DNA of 64,000 nt from Lentzea fradiae (GCF_900100955.1 NZ_FNCC01000001.1:434001-498000), one strand, 5' to 3'. Counted from the first letter of the stretch, positions 48,970 to 59,517 are shown. Program-made: numbers and translations. The notes: generated from the sequence alone by a model not told the origin.

Positions 48970-49097
48970 GAGTTTCCCCTTTCCCCCTTGGGCTTCCCCA
49001 AGCCCTTGAAGAACCAGACGCGCGGCCAGCTCTCCGGTTGCCCGGTTTTCGCGGAAAGTCGTTGGCGGAGGGGGAGGGGCGGAGCCATGATCGCGCT

Positions 49098-49946
49098 GTG
49101 AAACTGGACTGGGGCTACTTCCGGCAGCTGTACGAAGATGTGCCGGAGGACGTGGAAGGGCTGCGGCGGTACCTGGGCGGTCGGGTGCCGGCGGTCGTCG
49201 ACCACTTGGCGGAGCTGGCCCCGCTGCGCACGCGGGAGCTGGTTCCCGTCGGCGGGTACACCGGTGATGACGAGCAACTGTGGCGGATCATGAAGCTGTA
49301 CGCGCTCAGCCGGGTCAGCGACTTCCTGATCGACATGTCCTCAATGGACTTCCCGGTGCACGCGGAGTTCTTCGAGGCGGTGGGCTTGACGCCGTTCGAG
49401 CACGCTGACGCGTTTTCGCCGTTCCACCACGAGATCGTCGACGTCGTGCAGGACCCGTCTGCGACGAGCGTGACCGTGGAGGAGGTGCTGCGGCCCGGGT
49501 TCTGGTTCGGCGACCTGCTGTTCAACCGTGCGGGTGTGCGGGTGCGCGCGCCGCGGCACCTGGTCGACGCCACCGCGGCCACGACCTCCACGCTGTACTT
49601 CACCTTCCGCCGCGGAACCCGCCGGACCGACGACCTGTCGCACGGCTGGGGTTCGAACTCGCAGTGGCGGACGAGCTTCCCCCGGTTCTACGCCGACGCG
49701 GACGGGCTGCACCTGAACTGGGACGGCGAGGCCGACATCGGCCACGACCCTCCCGTGCCCCCGGCGGACGGGCTCGGCGACCCTCCGCTCGACGAACGCC
49801 GGGAGCTGGTGCTGCACCGGTGCTTCGTCCGCGGCCTGCCTGCCGACGAGGCCGACCGGATGCCGTACGGCGACCGGCTCAGCCTGCTCGACGCCCGGTG
49901 GCCCCTGCCGCCGGAGTCGGTCACGCACGTGCGGTGGAACCGATGA
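49098..49946 (+). CDS. Hypothetical protein, coupled to DUF5984
   Basis: The 282-residue protein begins VKLDWGYFRQLYEDVPEDVE. It is acidic and soluble, and rich in aromatic residues, with no signal or catalytic motif that I recognise. GTG 49098 starts the conserved-looking part. Its TGA overlaps the next ATG (ATGA), so it works with the DUF5984 protein. Acidic, aromatic-rich pairs like this often prove to be immunity-type or NTF2/SUKH-like proteins, but I cannot show that here. Confidence 0.65.
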   Translation: MKLDWGYFRQLYEDVPEDVEGLRRYLGGRVPAVVDHLAELAPLRTRELVPVGGYTGDDEQLWRIMKLYALSRVSDFLIDMSSMDFPVHAEFFEAVGLTPFEHADAFSPFHHEIVDVVQDPSATSVTVEEVLRPGFWFGDLLFNRAGVRVRAPRHLVDATAATTSTLYFTFRRGTRRTDDLSHGWGSNSQWRTSFPRFYADADGLHLNWDGEADIGHDPPVPPADGLGDPPLDERRELVLHRCFVRGLPADEADRMPYGDRLSLLDARWPLPPESVTHVRWNR

Positions 49947-50677
49947 CGGGGACGTCGGAGGCGGCCGGGGAGATCCGGTTCCACTTCCGGCTACGGCCGT
50001 TGGCGGAGGTGGCGCATTGGGACGGCCGGTTGCACTGGTTCGGCCTGACGGACGGCTGGTACCGGATCGAGGTGGACGGCCACAAGCTCTTTCACCACGG
50101 CGAAGCGCATTCGCCGGTCGACTACTACGTGGTCCGGTTGTGGGAGGACGTCCAAGAGCTCTTCCCGGCTCTGCTGGAACCGGTGCCCGCCGACCTCGCC
50201 GACCGGATGACCAGTGATCAGAAAGCGTGGTACGGGCGGGATCTCGAAGGGGTGGACGAGGCCCTCGACTGGTACAGCGGCCACTTGATGAACACCAGCT
50301 ACCTCCCCGGCGTGCTCAGCGTCCTGTGGTGGCGGTCGGTCGACGGTGACCGGGACACGATCACCGTCGACTGGCGCCACTCGCGTGCGGGCGCCTGGGT
50401 CTGCGCGGAGCCCGGACGAGGCCGGGCGACCGTCTCCACCGAGGCGTTCCTGCGCGCTGTCGAGGAGTTCGACCGGGAGCTGATCGACGCGATGGGCCGG
50501 CGCATCGCGGAGGTCGAGGCCGGTGGGGTGGCCGCGGACGTCGAGCTCGACCTGGAGCAGCTCCGCCAGGAGCACCAGCTGCGGGCACGATCCTTGGCCA
50601 CGGCCATGCGGCGCGTGCCCGCGACGGACTGGACGGCCGTTCGCGAGGGCGTCGCGCGGATCTTCGGCACGCGGTAG
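49943..50677 (+). CDS. DUF5984-family protein
   Basis: The 244-residue protein starts with an immunity-like motif IRFHFRLRPLAEVAHWDGRL followed by LHWFGLTDGWYRIEVDGHKL, the hallmark of DUF5984. The family is widespread in Streptomyces and relatives, often beside other small acidic proteins; its function is unknown. Overlapping ATGA with the preceding gene indicates translational coupling. The C-terminal 70 residues are helical and charged. Confidence 0.8.
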   Translation: MTGTSEAAGEIRFHFRLRPLAEVAHWDGRLHWFGLTDGWYRIEVDGHKLFHHGEAHSPVDYYVVRLWEDVQELFPALLEPVPADLADRMTSDQKAWYGRDLEGVDEALDWYSGHLMNTSYLPGVLSVLWWRSVDGDRDTITVDWRHSRAGAWVCAEPGRGRATVSTEAFLRAVEEFDRELIDAMGRRIAEVEAGGVAADVELDLEQLRQEHQLRARSLATAMRRVPATDWTAVREGVARIFGTR

Positions 50678-50690
50678 CTCGGGGGCGTCG

Positions 50691-51338
50691 TCAGCCGGTG
50701 ACCTGGATCTCGACTCGGTGCCGCAGGTAGCTGTCGTCGGACGTGCGGGCGATCCGGACGGCCTCCGCCACCAGGTCGTGCAGCTCGGCGGGATACCAGC
50801 CGGGGTGCAGGGGCAGGCGCGGCAGGATGCAGCGGCGGACGTCGAGGTCCTCGTCGGCGACGAAGCGGTGCAAGGCCGCGTGGTGGTACCGCCGGGAGAG
50901 GTCGGGAGAGGTCGGGAACGGCGAGCTGCGGAACTGGCGGTTGCTCCAGTACCAGGCGCGTGCGGCTCCCGCGGCGTCGGCGGGGGCGCCGGTCTCCAGG
51001 TGGGTCAGGAGGGCGAGCTGGACGCGGTCGCGGCCGAACGCGGCGAGCGCGGGTTCCACGAGCTGCCGGCTGAAGCTGGGATCGGGTTCGAGGATCATGG
51101 CACGCACCAGCGGGTCGAACCACTCGTCCTGCACGCCGTCTCCTTCCTCGGCACGGCGTCCGACGGCCTTGCCGGCAGTCCACCGTGCCCGGTGGACCCA
51201 GTCCCGCTCCCCGCGCGGCGGAGGTTCCGCGCCGACCAGGTCGAGCAGGTCCCACAGCAGCGCCTCGTAGTCGGCCATCCTGCTGGTGGTGCGTCCTGGC
51301 AGCGGCTGGAACGAGCGAGGCTCGTGGGTCGGAGTCAT
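50691..51338 (-). CDS. Hypothetical HEAT-like helical protein
   Basis: The frame of up to 216 residues is helix-rich, with repeated leucine spacing (ADYEALLWDLLDLVG; FSRQLVEPALAAFGRDRVQ; LHRFVADEDLDVRRCILPRL) reminiscent of HEAT-type helical repeats. ATG 51338 is chosen; GTG 51341 and an internal ATG at 51278 are alternatives. No signal peptide or enzymatic motif is present. It converges on the DUF5984 gene with a 13-bp gap. Confidence 0.65.
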   Translation of the reverse strand: MTPTHEPRSFQPLPGRTTSRMADYEALLWDLLDLVGAEPPPRGERDWVHRARWTAGKAVGRRAEEGDGVQDEWFDPLVRAMILEPDPSFSRQLVEPALAAFGRDRVQLALLTHLETGAPADAAGAARAWYWSNRQFRSSPFPTSPDLSRRYHHAALHRFVADEDLDVRRCILPRLPLHPGWYPAELHDLVAEAVRIARTSDDSYLRHRVEIQVTG

Positions 51339-51365
51339 CACCCCACGGTATTGGAGGGAACGTGA

Positions 51366-52370
51366 TCAGCAGGACGCCTTCTCGTCCGAGATGAGCAGCT
51401 GGCCCACCTCGCGGCGGGGTGTGGGCGGCACCGGGGTGCTGTATCCCAGCCGCAGCACGGTTTGCGGCACGAGCATCCCTCCCAGCGAGCGCCGCAGGTC
51501 CTCCCGCACGCGCCGCACCTCGACCGGCTGCGACAGGAACGACGCCGACAGCCCGCGCGTGGTGGCGGTGAGCAGGACGCGCTGCATCGCCTGGCCTGCC
51601 TGGAGGTCGCCGAGCGGGCCGTCGTAGAACGAGCAGAGGACGACGACCAGCGGGTCCGACTCGTAGTCCTTGCCGGGGTGGCGTTCCGGGCCCTGGAAGT
51701 CGCGGAACGCCCACTCGTCCTGTGCCGCCGGGCGCACGCCCGCCGACTGGGGCGGGATGCCGTCCGTCGCGCCGGGGCGGTGGCCGGTGAACGCGGCGAG
51801 CTCGGCCTGGACGGCCGCGTCGTGCAGCTGGATCTGGTGCGCCTCCTGGACGAACCGCTTGAGCTGCGCGCGTTCCTGCGGGGTCGAGATGACGTGCAGC
51901 CACGAGCGTTCCAGCTCGGCGGCGCGGACCAGGGCGTGGCGCTGGCGCGGGTCGACGGCCCTGTCGAGGAACGGCCTGCGGTTCGTGCGGCGGCGAGGGA
52001 CGGCGCCGAGGAGCGCGCGGTGTTCGTCGTCGATCTGGAGCGTGCCGCCGCGGCGGACGACGGCGAGGGCGCCGGGGGCGTCCTGGCCGGGCAGCATCGA
52101 CACCAGCGGACGCACGCCCATGCTTTGCAGGGCGAGCCGCAGGTTGAACAGGGCGGCGCCGCACGACAGGCGCAGCTCGCGGTCCTCGGGGTCGGTCGCG
52201 CTGAGCTTGCGGCTCGGGTCGGGGTGCAGCTCGATGCGGTCACGCCGGACGCGGAAGCGCCACGGCTGGGTGTTGTGGACCGACGGCGCGAGCGCGGCGG
52301 TCGCGAGCGCGGTCTCGATCTCCTCGGGCCCCAGTCCGAGAGCCGCCACCACCTGTGCCATGTCCTTCAC
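51366..52370 (-). CDS. Acg-family FMN-binding protein (nitroreductase-like)
   Basis: The 334-residue protein is an Acg/Rv2032-type double nitroreductase-fold protein. APSVHNTQPWRFRV near residue 30 is the characteristic FMN-pocket motif, and RRRTNRRPF and LRLGYSTPVP are family blocks. In mycobacteria Acg is a strongly DosR-induced protein that holds FMN and may sequester it rather than reduce nitro compounds. Here it is divergent from a DosS-like kinase with GGGACC half-sites between them, supporting membership of a DosR-like regulon. GTG 52370 or ATG 52361 can serve as start. Confidence 0.9.
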   Translation of the reverse strand: MKDMAQVVAALGLGPEEIETALATAALAPSVHNTQPWRFRVRRDRIELHPDPSRKLSATDPEDRELRLSCGAALFNLRLALQSMGVRPLVSMLPGQDAPGALAVVRRGGTLQIDDEHRALLGAVPRRRTNRRPFLDRAVDPRQRHALVRAAELERSWLHVISTPQERAQLKRFVQEAHQIQLHDAAVQAELAAFTGHRPGATDGIPPQSAGVRPAAQDEWAFRDFQGPERHPGKDYESDPLVVVLCSFYDGPLGDLQAGQAMQRVLLTATTRGLSASFLSQPVEVRRVREDLRRSLGGMLVPQTVLRLGYSTPVPPTPRREVGQLLISDEKASC

Positions 52371-52445
52371 CCCATCGTGTTACCTGGTCGAACGTCCTGT
52401 GCCCTTCCACTGTGCGTGGCGGTGGAGGGGCGTCCCACTGTCGAA

Positions 52446-52487
52446 GGTCCCGACCTGGCCGGGACCGCTTGGCCGTGCCGGGACCGC
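52446..52487. promoter_or_regulatory. Cluster of GGGACC half-sites
   Basis: GGTCCCG at 52446-52452 is inverted relative to two direct copies of GCCGGGACCGC at 52458-52468 and 52477-52487. These resemble DosR half-sites between the divergent Acg and kinase genes, but no full palindromic box is present. Confidence 0.4.
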
Positions 52488-52500
52488 GTGGAAGGCTTGA

Positions 52501-54177
<1,677 letters not shown>

Positions 54178-54207
54178 GCACTCCGGGCACCGGGTGACGG
54201 GGCTGGG

Positions 54208-54864
54208 TCAGCCGGTCTCGTTGTCGTGGCTGGGCTTGCGCAGCTGCGACGCCAGCACGGCGGCCTGCGTGCGGCGCTCCAGGCCGAGCTTCGCGAGCAG
54301 GTGCGAGACGTAGTTCTTCACGGTCTTCTCCGCGAGGAACATCTTCTCGGCGATCTGCCGGTTCGTCAGGCCGTCGCCGATGTACTCGAACACCGTCCGC
54401 TCCTGCTCGGTGAGCGTGCGGACGGGGTCGCCCTGCTCGCGTTCGCGGCGGATGCGGTTGAGCAGCGCGGCGGTGGAGCGCGCGTCGAGCAGCGACTGCC
54501 CGGCGGCCACCGTCTTGACCGCCGTCGTGAGGTCCGTGCCCAGGATGCGCTTCAGCACGAACCCGGACGCCCCGGCCATGATCGCGTCGAACAGCGCCTC
54601 GTCGTCGGTGAACGACGTCAGCATCAGCACCTTCAGCTCCGGCAGGCGGGACCGCAGCTCGCGGCACAGCTCGATGCCGTTGCCGTCCGGCAGCCGCACG
54701 TCGAGCACGGCCACGTCCGGGTTCGTCGCCGGGACCATCGTGAGCGCCTCGGCCACCGACCCCGCCTCGCCGACGACCTCCAGGTCGGGGGAGGCGCTCA
54801 GCAGCTCCCTGATGCCGACCCGGACGACCTCGTGGTCGTCCACCAGGAAGACACGCGACACCAC
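54208..54864 (-). CDS. devR: DosR/DevR-like response regulator
   Basis: The 218-residue NarL/FixJ-type regulator is very close to mycobacterial DevR. It has an acidic pocket and phospho-acceptor Asp55 in [10 protein letters not shown], a linker, and a LuxR HTH with [20 protein letters not shown] and [20 protein letters not shown]. On phosphorylation it should activate hypoxia/redox genes such as those for the Acg and universal stress proteins beside it. GTG 54864 has AGAGG nine bases upstream. A DosR-like box lies 61 bp before the start, suggesting autoregulation. Confidence 0.93.
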   Translation of the reverse strand: MVSRVFLVDDHEVVRVGIRELLSASPDLEVVGEAGSVAEALTMVPATNPDVAVLDVRLPDGNGIELCRELRSRLPELKVLMLTSFTDDEALFDAIMAGASGFVLKRILGTDLTTAVKTVAAGQSLLDARSTAALLNRIRREREQGDPVRTLTEQERTVFEYIGDGLTNRQIAEKMFLAEKTVKNYVSHLLAKLGLERRTQAAVLASQLRKPSHDNETG

Positions 54865-54924
54865 TTGCGACCACCTCTCCTCGACCGTCTCACGATCACG
54901 ATCTCCCACCGGGGCCCGCGCGAC

Positions 54925-54944
54925 ACAGGGACCAAAGACCCTGT
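54925..54944. promoter_or_regulatory. DosR-like box upstream of devR
   Basis: The 20-bp palindrome ACAGGGACCAAAGACCCTGT agrees with most core positions of the DosR consensus (GGGACT-WW-AGTCCC), with outer arms ACAGGG/CCCTGT pairing perfectly. Confidence 0.65.
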
Positions 54945-55034
54945 CAGGTGGAATCGCAGGTCCTCCGCTCCCGCGCCGCGGTCCCAGTATGCGGTGCGCG
55001 AGGCCGTCCCACCCGGTGCCAAGGGCCCGCCCGG

Positions 55035-55054
55035 TCAGGGACCAAGGACAGCGT
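55035..55054. promoter_or_regulatory. Degenerate DosR-like half-box before the tandem USP gene
   Basis: TCAGGGACCAAGGACAGCGT keeps the left half GGGACCAAG but only part of the right half; it lies 89 bp before ATG 55143. Confidence 0.4.
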
Positions 55055-55142
55055 CGCCGGACCTCCGCGCTCCCTAACGTCGGAGGCGACAGGTGCGGCG
55101 GTGGTTCCGAGCAGCCGCCCGCGTGCTGACTGGAGGACACCG

Positions 55143-56018
55143 ATGAAAGCCCCATCCGCCCCGATCGTCGCCGGCGTCGACGGCTCCGCCTCGGCACTGA
55201 CCGCCGTCACCTGGGCGGCGCGCGAGAGCGCCCGCCACCGGGTGCCGTTGCGGCTGGTGCACTCCTACGTGCTGCCCACGCGCGGCTATCCCCAGATCAT
55301 CATCACCGGCAACGAGATCCGTCAGGCGATGGAGAACATCGGCCGCGAGAAGCTGGCGGAGGCCGCCGCCGCGGCACGGGCGGCGGCCCCCGGCGTCGAG
55401 GTCGTGACGGAGATCGTCTGCGGCGGCTCCACCCCCGCGCTGGTCGAGGAGTCGAAGACGGCCCGGCTCGTCGTGGTCGGCTCCCAGGGACTCGGCACGG
55501 TGACCGGCATGATCGTCGGCTCCACCGCCCTGGCGCTCGCCGCGCACGGCAAGAGCCCGGTCGTCGTCGTCCGCGGCACGGAGGTGCCCGGCGGCCCGGT
55601 GGTGGTCGGCGTCGACGGGTCCCCGACGAGCGAGGCGGCGCTCGCGTTCGCCTTCGAGACGGCGTCACTGCGCGGCGCCCGCCTCACCGCGGTGCTGTGC
55701 TGGCAGGATCTCCTGGTCGAGAGCGCCTACGCCGCCGTGCCGTTCGCCGTGGACTGGGCCGCGGTCGAGGCCGACGAACGCAGGCTGCTCGCGCAACGGC
55801 TCGCCGGGTGGCAGGACAAGTACCCCGACGTCGAGGTGGAGCAGCTCGTGCTCCGCGACCGCCCGGTGCGGGCGATGATGCGGCTCGGGGCGGAAGCGCA
55901 GCTCGTCGTGGTGGGCAGCCGCGGGCACGGCGGGTTCACCGGAATGCTGCTCGGCTCGACCAGCCAGGCGCTCGTCTACAACGCGCCGTGCCCGCTGGCG
56001 ATCGTGCGTCCCGAGTAG
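55143..56018 (+). CDS. Tandem-domain universal stress protein
   Basis: The 291-residue protein has two UspA domains. Each begins with a VAGVDGS/VVGVDGS strand-loop and has an ATP-binding signature: [17 protein letters not shown] (first) and [17 protein letters not shown] (second), matching G-2x-G-9x-G-(S/T). Mycobacterial homologues such as Rv1996 and Rv2623 are DosR-induced and bind ATP to slow growth. ATG 55143 follows GGAGG. Its placement between DosR-like boxes supports control by the neighbouring two-component system. Confidence 0.95.
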   Translation: MKAPSAPIVAGVDGSASALTAVTWAARESARHRVPLRLVHSYVLPTRGYPQIIITGNEIRQAMENIGREKLAEAAAAARAAAPGVEVVTEIVCGGSTPALVEESKTARLVVVGSQGLGTVTGMIVGSTALALAAHGKSPVVVVRGTEVPGGPVVVGVDGSPTSEAALAFAFETASLRGARLTAVLCWQDLLVESAYAAVPFAVDWAAVEADERRLLAQRLAGWQDKYPDVEVEQLVLRDRPVRAMMRLGAEAQLVVVGSRGHGGFTGMLLGSTSQALVYNAPCPLAIVRPE

Positions 56019-56034
56019 GGACTTGCGGCCGGTT

Positions 56035-56061
56035 CCCCCCGCGTCTTCGCAGCGCGGGGGG
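56035..56061 (+). terminator. Terminator after the tandem USP gene
   Basis: CCCCCCGCG (56035-56043) pairs perfectly with CGCGGGGGG (56053-56061) around a 9-nt loop, followed by TT, 17 bp after the stop codon. Confidence 0.75.
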
Positions 56062-56120
56062 TTCTCGGCGTCGGTCCACGGCCCCGCGACCGGCGGGACC
56101 GGCGGAACGGGCGGGGACTG

Positions 56121-56140
56121 GCGGGGACCAAGGTCCCGGG
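56121..56140. promoter_or_regulatory. Strong DosR-like box before the single-domain USP gene
   Basis: GCGGGGACCAAGGTCCCGGG contains the exact core GGGAC-N4-GTCCC, the best DosR-type match in the window, 57 bp upstream of ATG 56197. A further GGGACT half-site precedes it at 56114-56119. Confidence 0.7.
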
Positions 56141-56196
56141 CGATGGAGGACCGCGGGCACTCACCCGCGGCGGCGCCGGCCGCGAGGCTGAAAGCC

Positions 56197-56655
56197 ATGA
56201 GCGAGAACGAGTCCCGGCCCGTGGTGGTCGGAGTGGACGGATCCCCTGCCTCCCTGGCCGCACTGCGGTGGGCCGTCGAGGACGCGGCACGGCGCGGGTG
56301 TGCGGTCGAGGCCGTCACGGCCTGGCACGCGGACTACGGCGTCATGATCGGGCCGTTGCCCGCCGAGGTGCTGGCCGACGTGTCGCCGCAGGCGATGAGG
56401 GAAGCGGCGCAGCGGGTGCTGGAGCGGTCCGTCGAGGGGATCGAGGGCGTGGAGGTCCGCCGGATCCTGGTCGAAGGTGACGCCCGTGACGTGCTTGCCA
56501 AGGCTTCGCGTGATGCGGAGCTGCTGGTTGTCGGCAGTCGCGGGCATGGGCGGCTTCTCGGGGCGATTTTGGGGTCGGTCAGTTCGCACTGCGTGCATCA
56601 CGCCGGTTGTCCGGTGGTCGTGGTTCACGAGGCGAAGGCCGAACACTCGAGGTGA
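56197..56655 (+). CDS. Single-domain universal stress protein
   Basis: The 152-residue UspA-type protein starts with [20 protein letters not shown] and has the ATP-binding motif GSRGHGRLLGAILGSVSSH. The GHG and GS residues are conserved. It follows the strong DosR-like box, so its induction under hypoxia or redox stress is likely. A truncated third USP gene follows 38 bp later. The last third of the gene shifts to T/A-richer third positions, and this change continues into the remnant. Confidence 0.92.
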   Translation: MSENESRPVVVGVDGSPASLAALRWAVEDAARRGCAVEAVTAWHADYGVMIGPLPAEVLADVSPQAMREAAQRVLERSVEGIEGVEVRRILVEGDARDVLAKASRDAELLVVGSRGHGRLLGAILGSVSSHCVHHAGCPVVVVHEAKAEHSR

Positions 56656-56693
56656 CGTTTCTTGCGAGGGCTTTCTGGTGAGGAGAGGGAGAT

Positions 56694-56879
56694 TTGAGCG
56701 GCAAGCCGATCGTGGTGGGGGTCGACGGCACGCCGGCGTTGGATGAGGCCGTTCTTCGTGGGTGTTCGGGCTGCTGCTCGCTTCGCCCACCCCAGCGGTG
56801 CGCGTCCAGGTCGCCTCGGCACACCCCGGCGGTGCGCGTCCCGGAGCGCCGGGGGTGGATGGGGAGGCTGAGGCTGTAG
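56694..56879 (+). pseudogene. Truncated universal stress protein remnant
   Basis: A TTG at 56694 with AGGAGAGGGAGA upstream opens SGKPIVVGVDGTPALDEAVL, a clear USP N-terminus. After about 22 residues the frame becomes Cys/Arg/Pro-rich low-complexity sequence with no USP features and stops at 56879. The ATP-binding half is missing. A 20-bp direct repeat (56788-56841) lies where the gene breaks off, so a deletion or recombination probably removed the rest. Confidence 0.65.
56788..56841. repeat. 20-bp direct repeat inside the USP remnant
   Basis: CACCCCAGCGGTGCGCGTCC at 56788-56807 recurs with one change at 56822-56841, 34 bp apart. It lies at the break of the truncated USP gene. Confidence 0.6.
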
Positions 56880-56881
56880 AG

Positions 56882-56911
56882 TGTCGAATTGAAGAATTCT
56901 TCAATTCGACA
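56882..56911. promoter_or_regulatory. Perfect 30-bp A+T-rich palindrome upstream of the SulP gene
   Basis: The 30 bases read identically on both strands, with 15-bp arms meeting at AAGAATTCTT; the centre contains TTGAA/TTCAA halves. TAGAGT just before it (56877-56882) can act as -10, placing the transcription start inside the palindrome, as for ArsR/SmtB- or TetR-type operators. It is about two-thirds A+T in a region of about 70% G+C. Confidence 0.75.
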
Positions 56912-56913
56912 GG

Positions 56914-58524
56914 TTGTGGTGCCGCTTGAGAGCCTTCCTGCCCGCGAGGGCGGACTGGTCGGCCGCGACGCCGAGGGATGTCGTCGCCGGCATCACCGTC
57001 GCTGTGGTCGCGTTGCCGCTCGCCTTGGGGTTCGGTGTCGCTTCCGGGCTTGGAGCCGCGGCCGGGCTGGCCACGGCGATCGTGGCCGGTGCGTTGGCCG
57101 CTGTGTTCGGCGGGTCCAGTTTGCAGGTGTCCGGGCCTACCGGGGCCATGACCGTTGTGCTGGTGCCGATCGTCGCCCGGTACGGGCCCGGTGGGGTGCT
57201 GACGGTCGGGCTGCTGGCCGGGGTCTTGTTGTTGTGCTTGGCGGTGGCCAAGGCCGGGCGGTACATGCGGTATGTGCCCGCGCCTGTTGTCGAGGGGTTC
57301 ACCATCGGCATCGCCGCTGTGATCGCGTTGCAGCAGTTGCCCGCCGCGTTGGGGGTGCCCAACCCGGACGGGCACAACGTGGTGGTCAACGCTGTTCGGG
57401 CGTTTGGTGCCGGGCCTGTGCTGCCTGCTGTGGCGCTTGCGGGTGGCGTGGTGGTGATCATGCTGCTGGGGGCGCACTGGAAGCCCGCGGTTCCGTTCTC
57501 GCTGCTCGCTGTGGTGGTGGGAACCCTGGTGGCCGAGGTGTGGGCGCTTCCGGTTGATCGGATCGGGGAGCTGCCCGCGTTGTTGCCGGCGCCTTCGTTG
57601 GCGTTTCTCGACGTGGGGGCGTTGTGGTCGTTGTTGCCGTCGGCGGTGGCGGTGGCGGCGCTGGCCGCGTTGGAGAGTCTGTTGTCGGCGACCGTCGCCG
57701 ATGGCATGACGGTCAACCAGCGGCACAACCCTGATCGAGAGTTGTTCGGGCAGGGGGTCGCCAACGTCATCACGCCGATGTTCGGTGGTGTGCCTGCCAC
57801 CGCGGCCATTGCCCGGACGGCCGTCAACGTGCGGTCCGGGGCCGGGTCGCGGCTGGCCGCGTTGGTTCACGCGGTGACGCTGGCTGTGATCATGTTGGCG
57901 GCCGCGCCCGTGGTGGGGCGGATTCCGCTGGCCGTGCTGGCCGGTGTGCTGCTCGCCACGGCGGTGCGGATGGTCGAGGTCGGGTCGGTGCGGGTGCTGA
58001 TGCGGGCCAACCGGTCCGACGCGGTGGTGCTCGTGCTCACGGCCGTCGCGACGCTGGCGGTCGACCTGGTCACGGCGGTGATCGTCGGGCTGGTGGTGGC
58101 GGGGGCGCTGGCGTTGCGAGCTGTCGCACGGTCGGTGCGGGTCGACGAGGAGCCGCTCGAACCCGGTGACCACACCGCGGAGGAGCACGACCTCCTCGCC
58201 GAGCACATCGTCGCCTACCGGCTGGACGGGCCGCTGTTCTTCGCCGCTGCGCACCGGTTCCTGTTGGAGCTGAGCGAGATCGCCGAGGTTTCGGTGGTGA
58301 TCCTGCGGCTGTCGCACGTGTCCACGATGGACGGCACGGGTGCGCAGGTGCTGCGCGACGCCGTCGAACGGTTGGAGCACCGCGGGATCACGGTCTTGCT
58401 CTCCGGTGTGAGGGAAGAACACCGGCGGCAGCTGGAGATCCACGACGTGCGGATGTTCGCGAGCACGCCCGAGGCCATCGAGTTCGCGCGGAACCACCTG
58501 CGCCACAACGGAACGCTGCCCTGA
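56914..58524 (+). CDS. SulP-family anion transporter with C-terminal STAS domain
   Basis: The protein of up to 536 residues has a SulP membrane domain (residues about 15-400; signatures RDVVAGITVAVVALPLALGFGVASG and GGVPATAAIARTAVNVRSGA) and a cytoplasmic STAS domain (about 430-535, including STMDGTGAQVLRDA). Members carry sulfate, bicarbonate or other anions, often with sodium or protons. The start is uncertain: TTG 56914 is the longest, TTG 56926 is also possible, and neither has a clear ribosome site. Codon use is visibly less G/C-biased than in neighbours. The 30-bp palindrome controls it. Confidence 0.9.
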   Translation: MWCRLRAFLPARADWSAATPRDVVAGITVAVVALPLALGFGVASGLGAAAGLATAIVAGALAAVFGGSSLQVSGPTGAMTVVLVPIVARYGPGGVLTVGLLAGVLLLCLAVAKAGRYMRYVPAPVVEGFTIGIAAVIALQQLPAALGVPNPDGHNVVVNAVRAFGAGPVLPAVALAGGVVVIMLLGAHWKPAVPFSLLAVVVGTLVAEVWALPVDRIGELPALLPAPSLAFLDVGALWSLLPSAVAVAALAALESLLSATVADGMTVNQRHNPDRELFGQGVANVITPMFGGVPATAAIARTAVNVRSGAGSRLAALVHAVTLAVIMLAAAPVVGRIPLAVLAGVLLATAVRMVEVGSVRVLMRANRSDAVVLVLTAVATLAVDLVTAVIVGLVVAGALALRAVARSVRVDEEPLEPGDHTAEEHDLLAEHIVAYRLDGPLFFAAAHRFLLELSEIAEVSVVILRLSHVSTMDGTGAQVLRDAVERLEHRGITVLLSGVREEHRRQLEIHDVRMFASTPEAIEFARNHLRHNGTLP

Positions 58525-58527
58525 CGG

Positions 58528-59517
58528 TCACAGCAGGCCGACCACCCCGTACGCGGCCGCGGCGACGGCGGCGGAGGCGGGCAGGGTCAGCACCCAGCCC
58601 TTGGCGATGTCGGCGGCGACGGACCAGCGCACGGCCGAGCGCCGGGTCGTCGCGCCGACGCCCATGACCGCCGACGTGATCACGTGCGTGGTGGAGATCG
58701 GCGCGTGGAAGACGAACGCGGTCAGGTAGAGCACCGACGAGGCGGACAGCTCGGCGGCGAAGCCGTGCGGCGGGGTGAGGTGGAAGATCCGCCTGCCCAG
58801 CGTGCGCATGATCCGCAGGCCGCCCGAGTAGGTGCCCGCGGACAGGGCCAGCGCGCAGGCCACGATCACCCAGAACGGGACCGAGTAGCCCTGCTGGTTG
58901 TTGGTCACGACGAGCGCGAGCACGATGACGCCCATGCTCTTCTGGGCGTCCTGAAGCCCGTGGCCGAGGGCGAGGCTCGCCGCGGAGAACACCTGCGCGC
59001 GGCGCATCAGCCGGCCCGCGCGGTGCGCGTTGGCCCTGCGGAACGCCCACATGATCAGCGTCATCACCAGGTAGCCGAGCAGCAGGCCGACGACGGGGGA
59101 CACCACCATCGGGATGATCACCTTCGCCACCACGCCCGACCAGTGCACGGTGGTGGCGGACGCGAGCGCCGCCCCGACCAGCCCGCCGACCAGCGCGTGC
59201 GAGGACGACGACGGCAGGCCGAAGTACCAGGTGACGAGGTTCCAGGTGATGGCGCCGACCAGCGCGGCCGTGACGACGTGCAGCGCGTCGTCACCGACCG
59301 GGGTGTCGATGATGCCCGAGGCGATGGTGACGGCGACGCCCGTGCCCAGCAGCGCGCCGACCAGGTTCATCACCGCCGCGAGGGACAGCGCGGCCCGCAG
59401 CGTGAGCGCCCGCGTGGACACCGCGCTGGCGATGGCGTTGGCCGCGTCGTGGAAGCCGTTGGTGAAGTCGAACGCCAGCGCGAGCACCACCACGAGCACC
59501 AGGCCCGCGGTCAGCAT
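58528..59517 (-). CDS. pit: PiT-family low-affinity inorganic phosphate transporter
   Basis: The 329-residue protein has about ten hydrophobic helices and both PiT repeat signatures: GFHDAANAIASAVSTRAL near the N-terminus and GHGLQDAQKSMGVI in the second half. It imports metal-phosphate complexes with protons. ATG 59517 overlaps the stop of the DUF47 gene (TGATG) and is preceded by AAGGAA; a GTG one codon upstream is possible. The DUF47 partner and a stress-type promoter upstream place it in an operon. Confidence 0.93.
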   Translation of the reverse strand: MLTAGLVLVVVLALAFDFTNGFHDAANAIASAVSTRALTLRAALSLAAVMNLVGALLGTGVAVTIASGIIDTPVGDDALHVVTAALVGAITWNLVTWYFGLPSSSSHALVGGLVGAALASATTVHWSGVVAKVIIPMVVSPVVGLLLGYLVMTLIMWAFRRANAHRAGRLMRRAQVFSAASLALGHGLQDAQKSMGVIVLALVVTNNQQGYSVPFWVIVACALALSAGTYSGGLRIMRTLGRRIFHLTPPHGFAAELSASSVLYLTAFVFHAPISTTHVITSAVMGVGATTRRSAVRWSVAADIAKGWVLTLPASAAVAAAAYGVVGLL

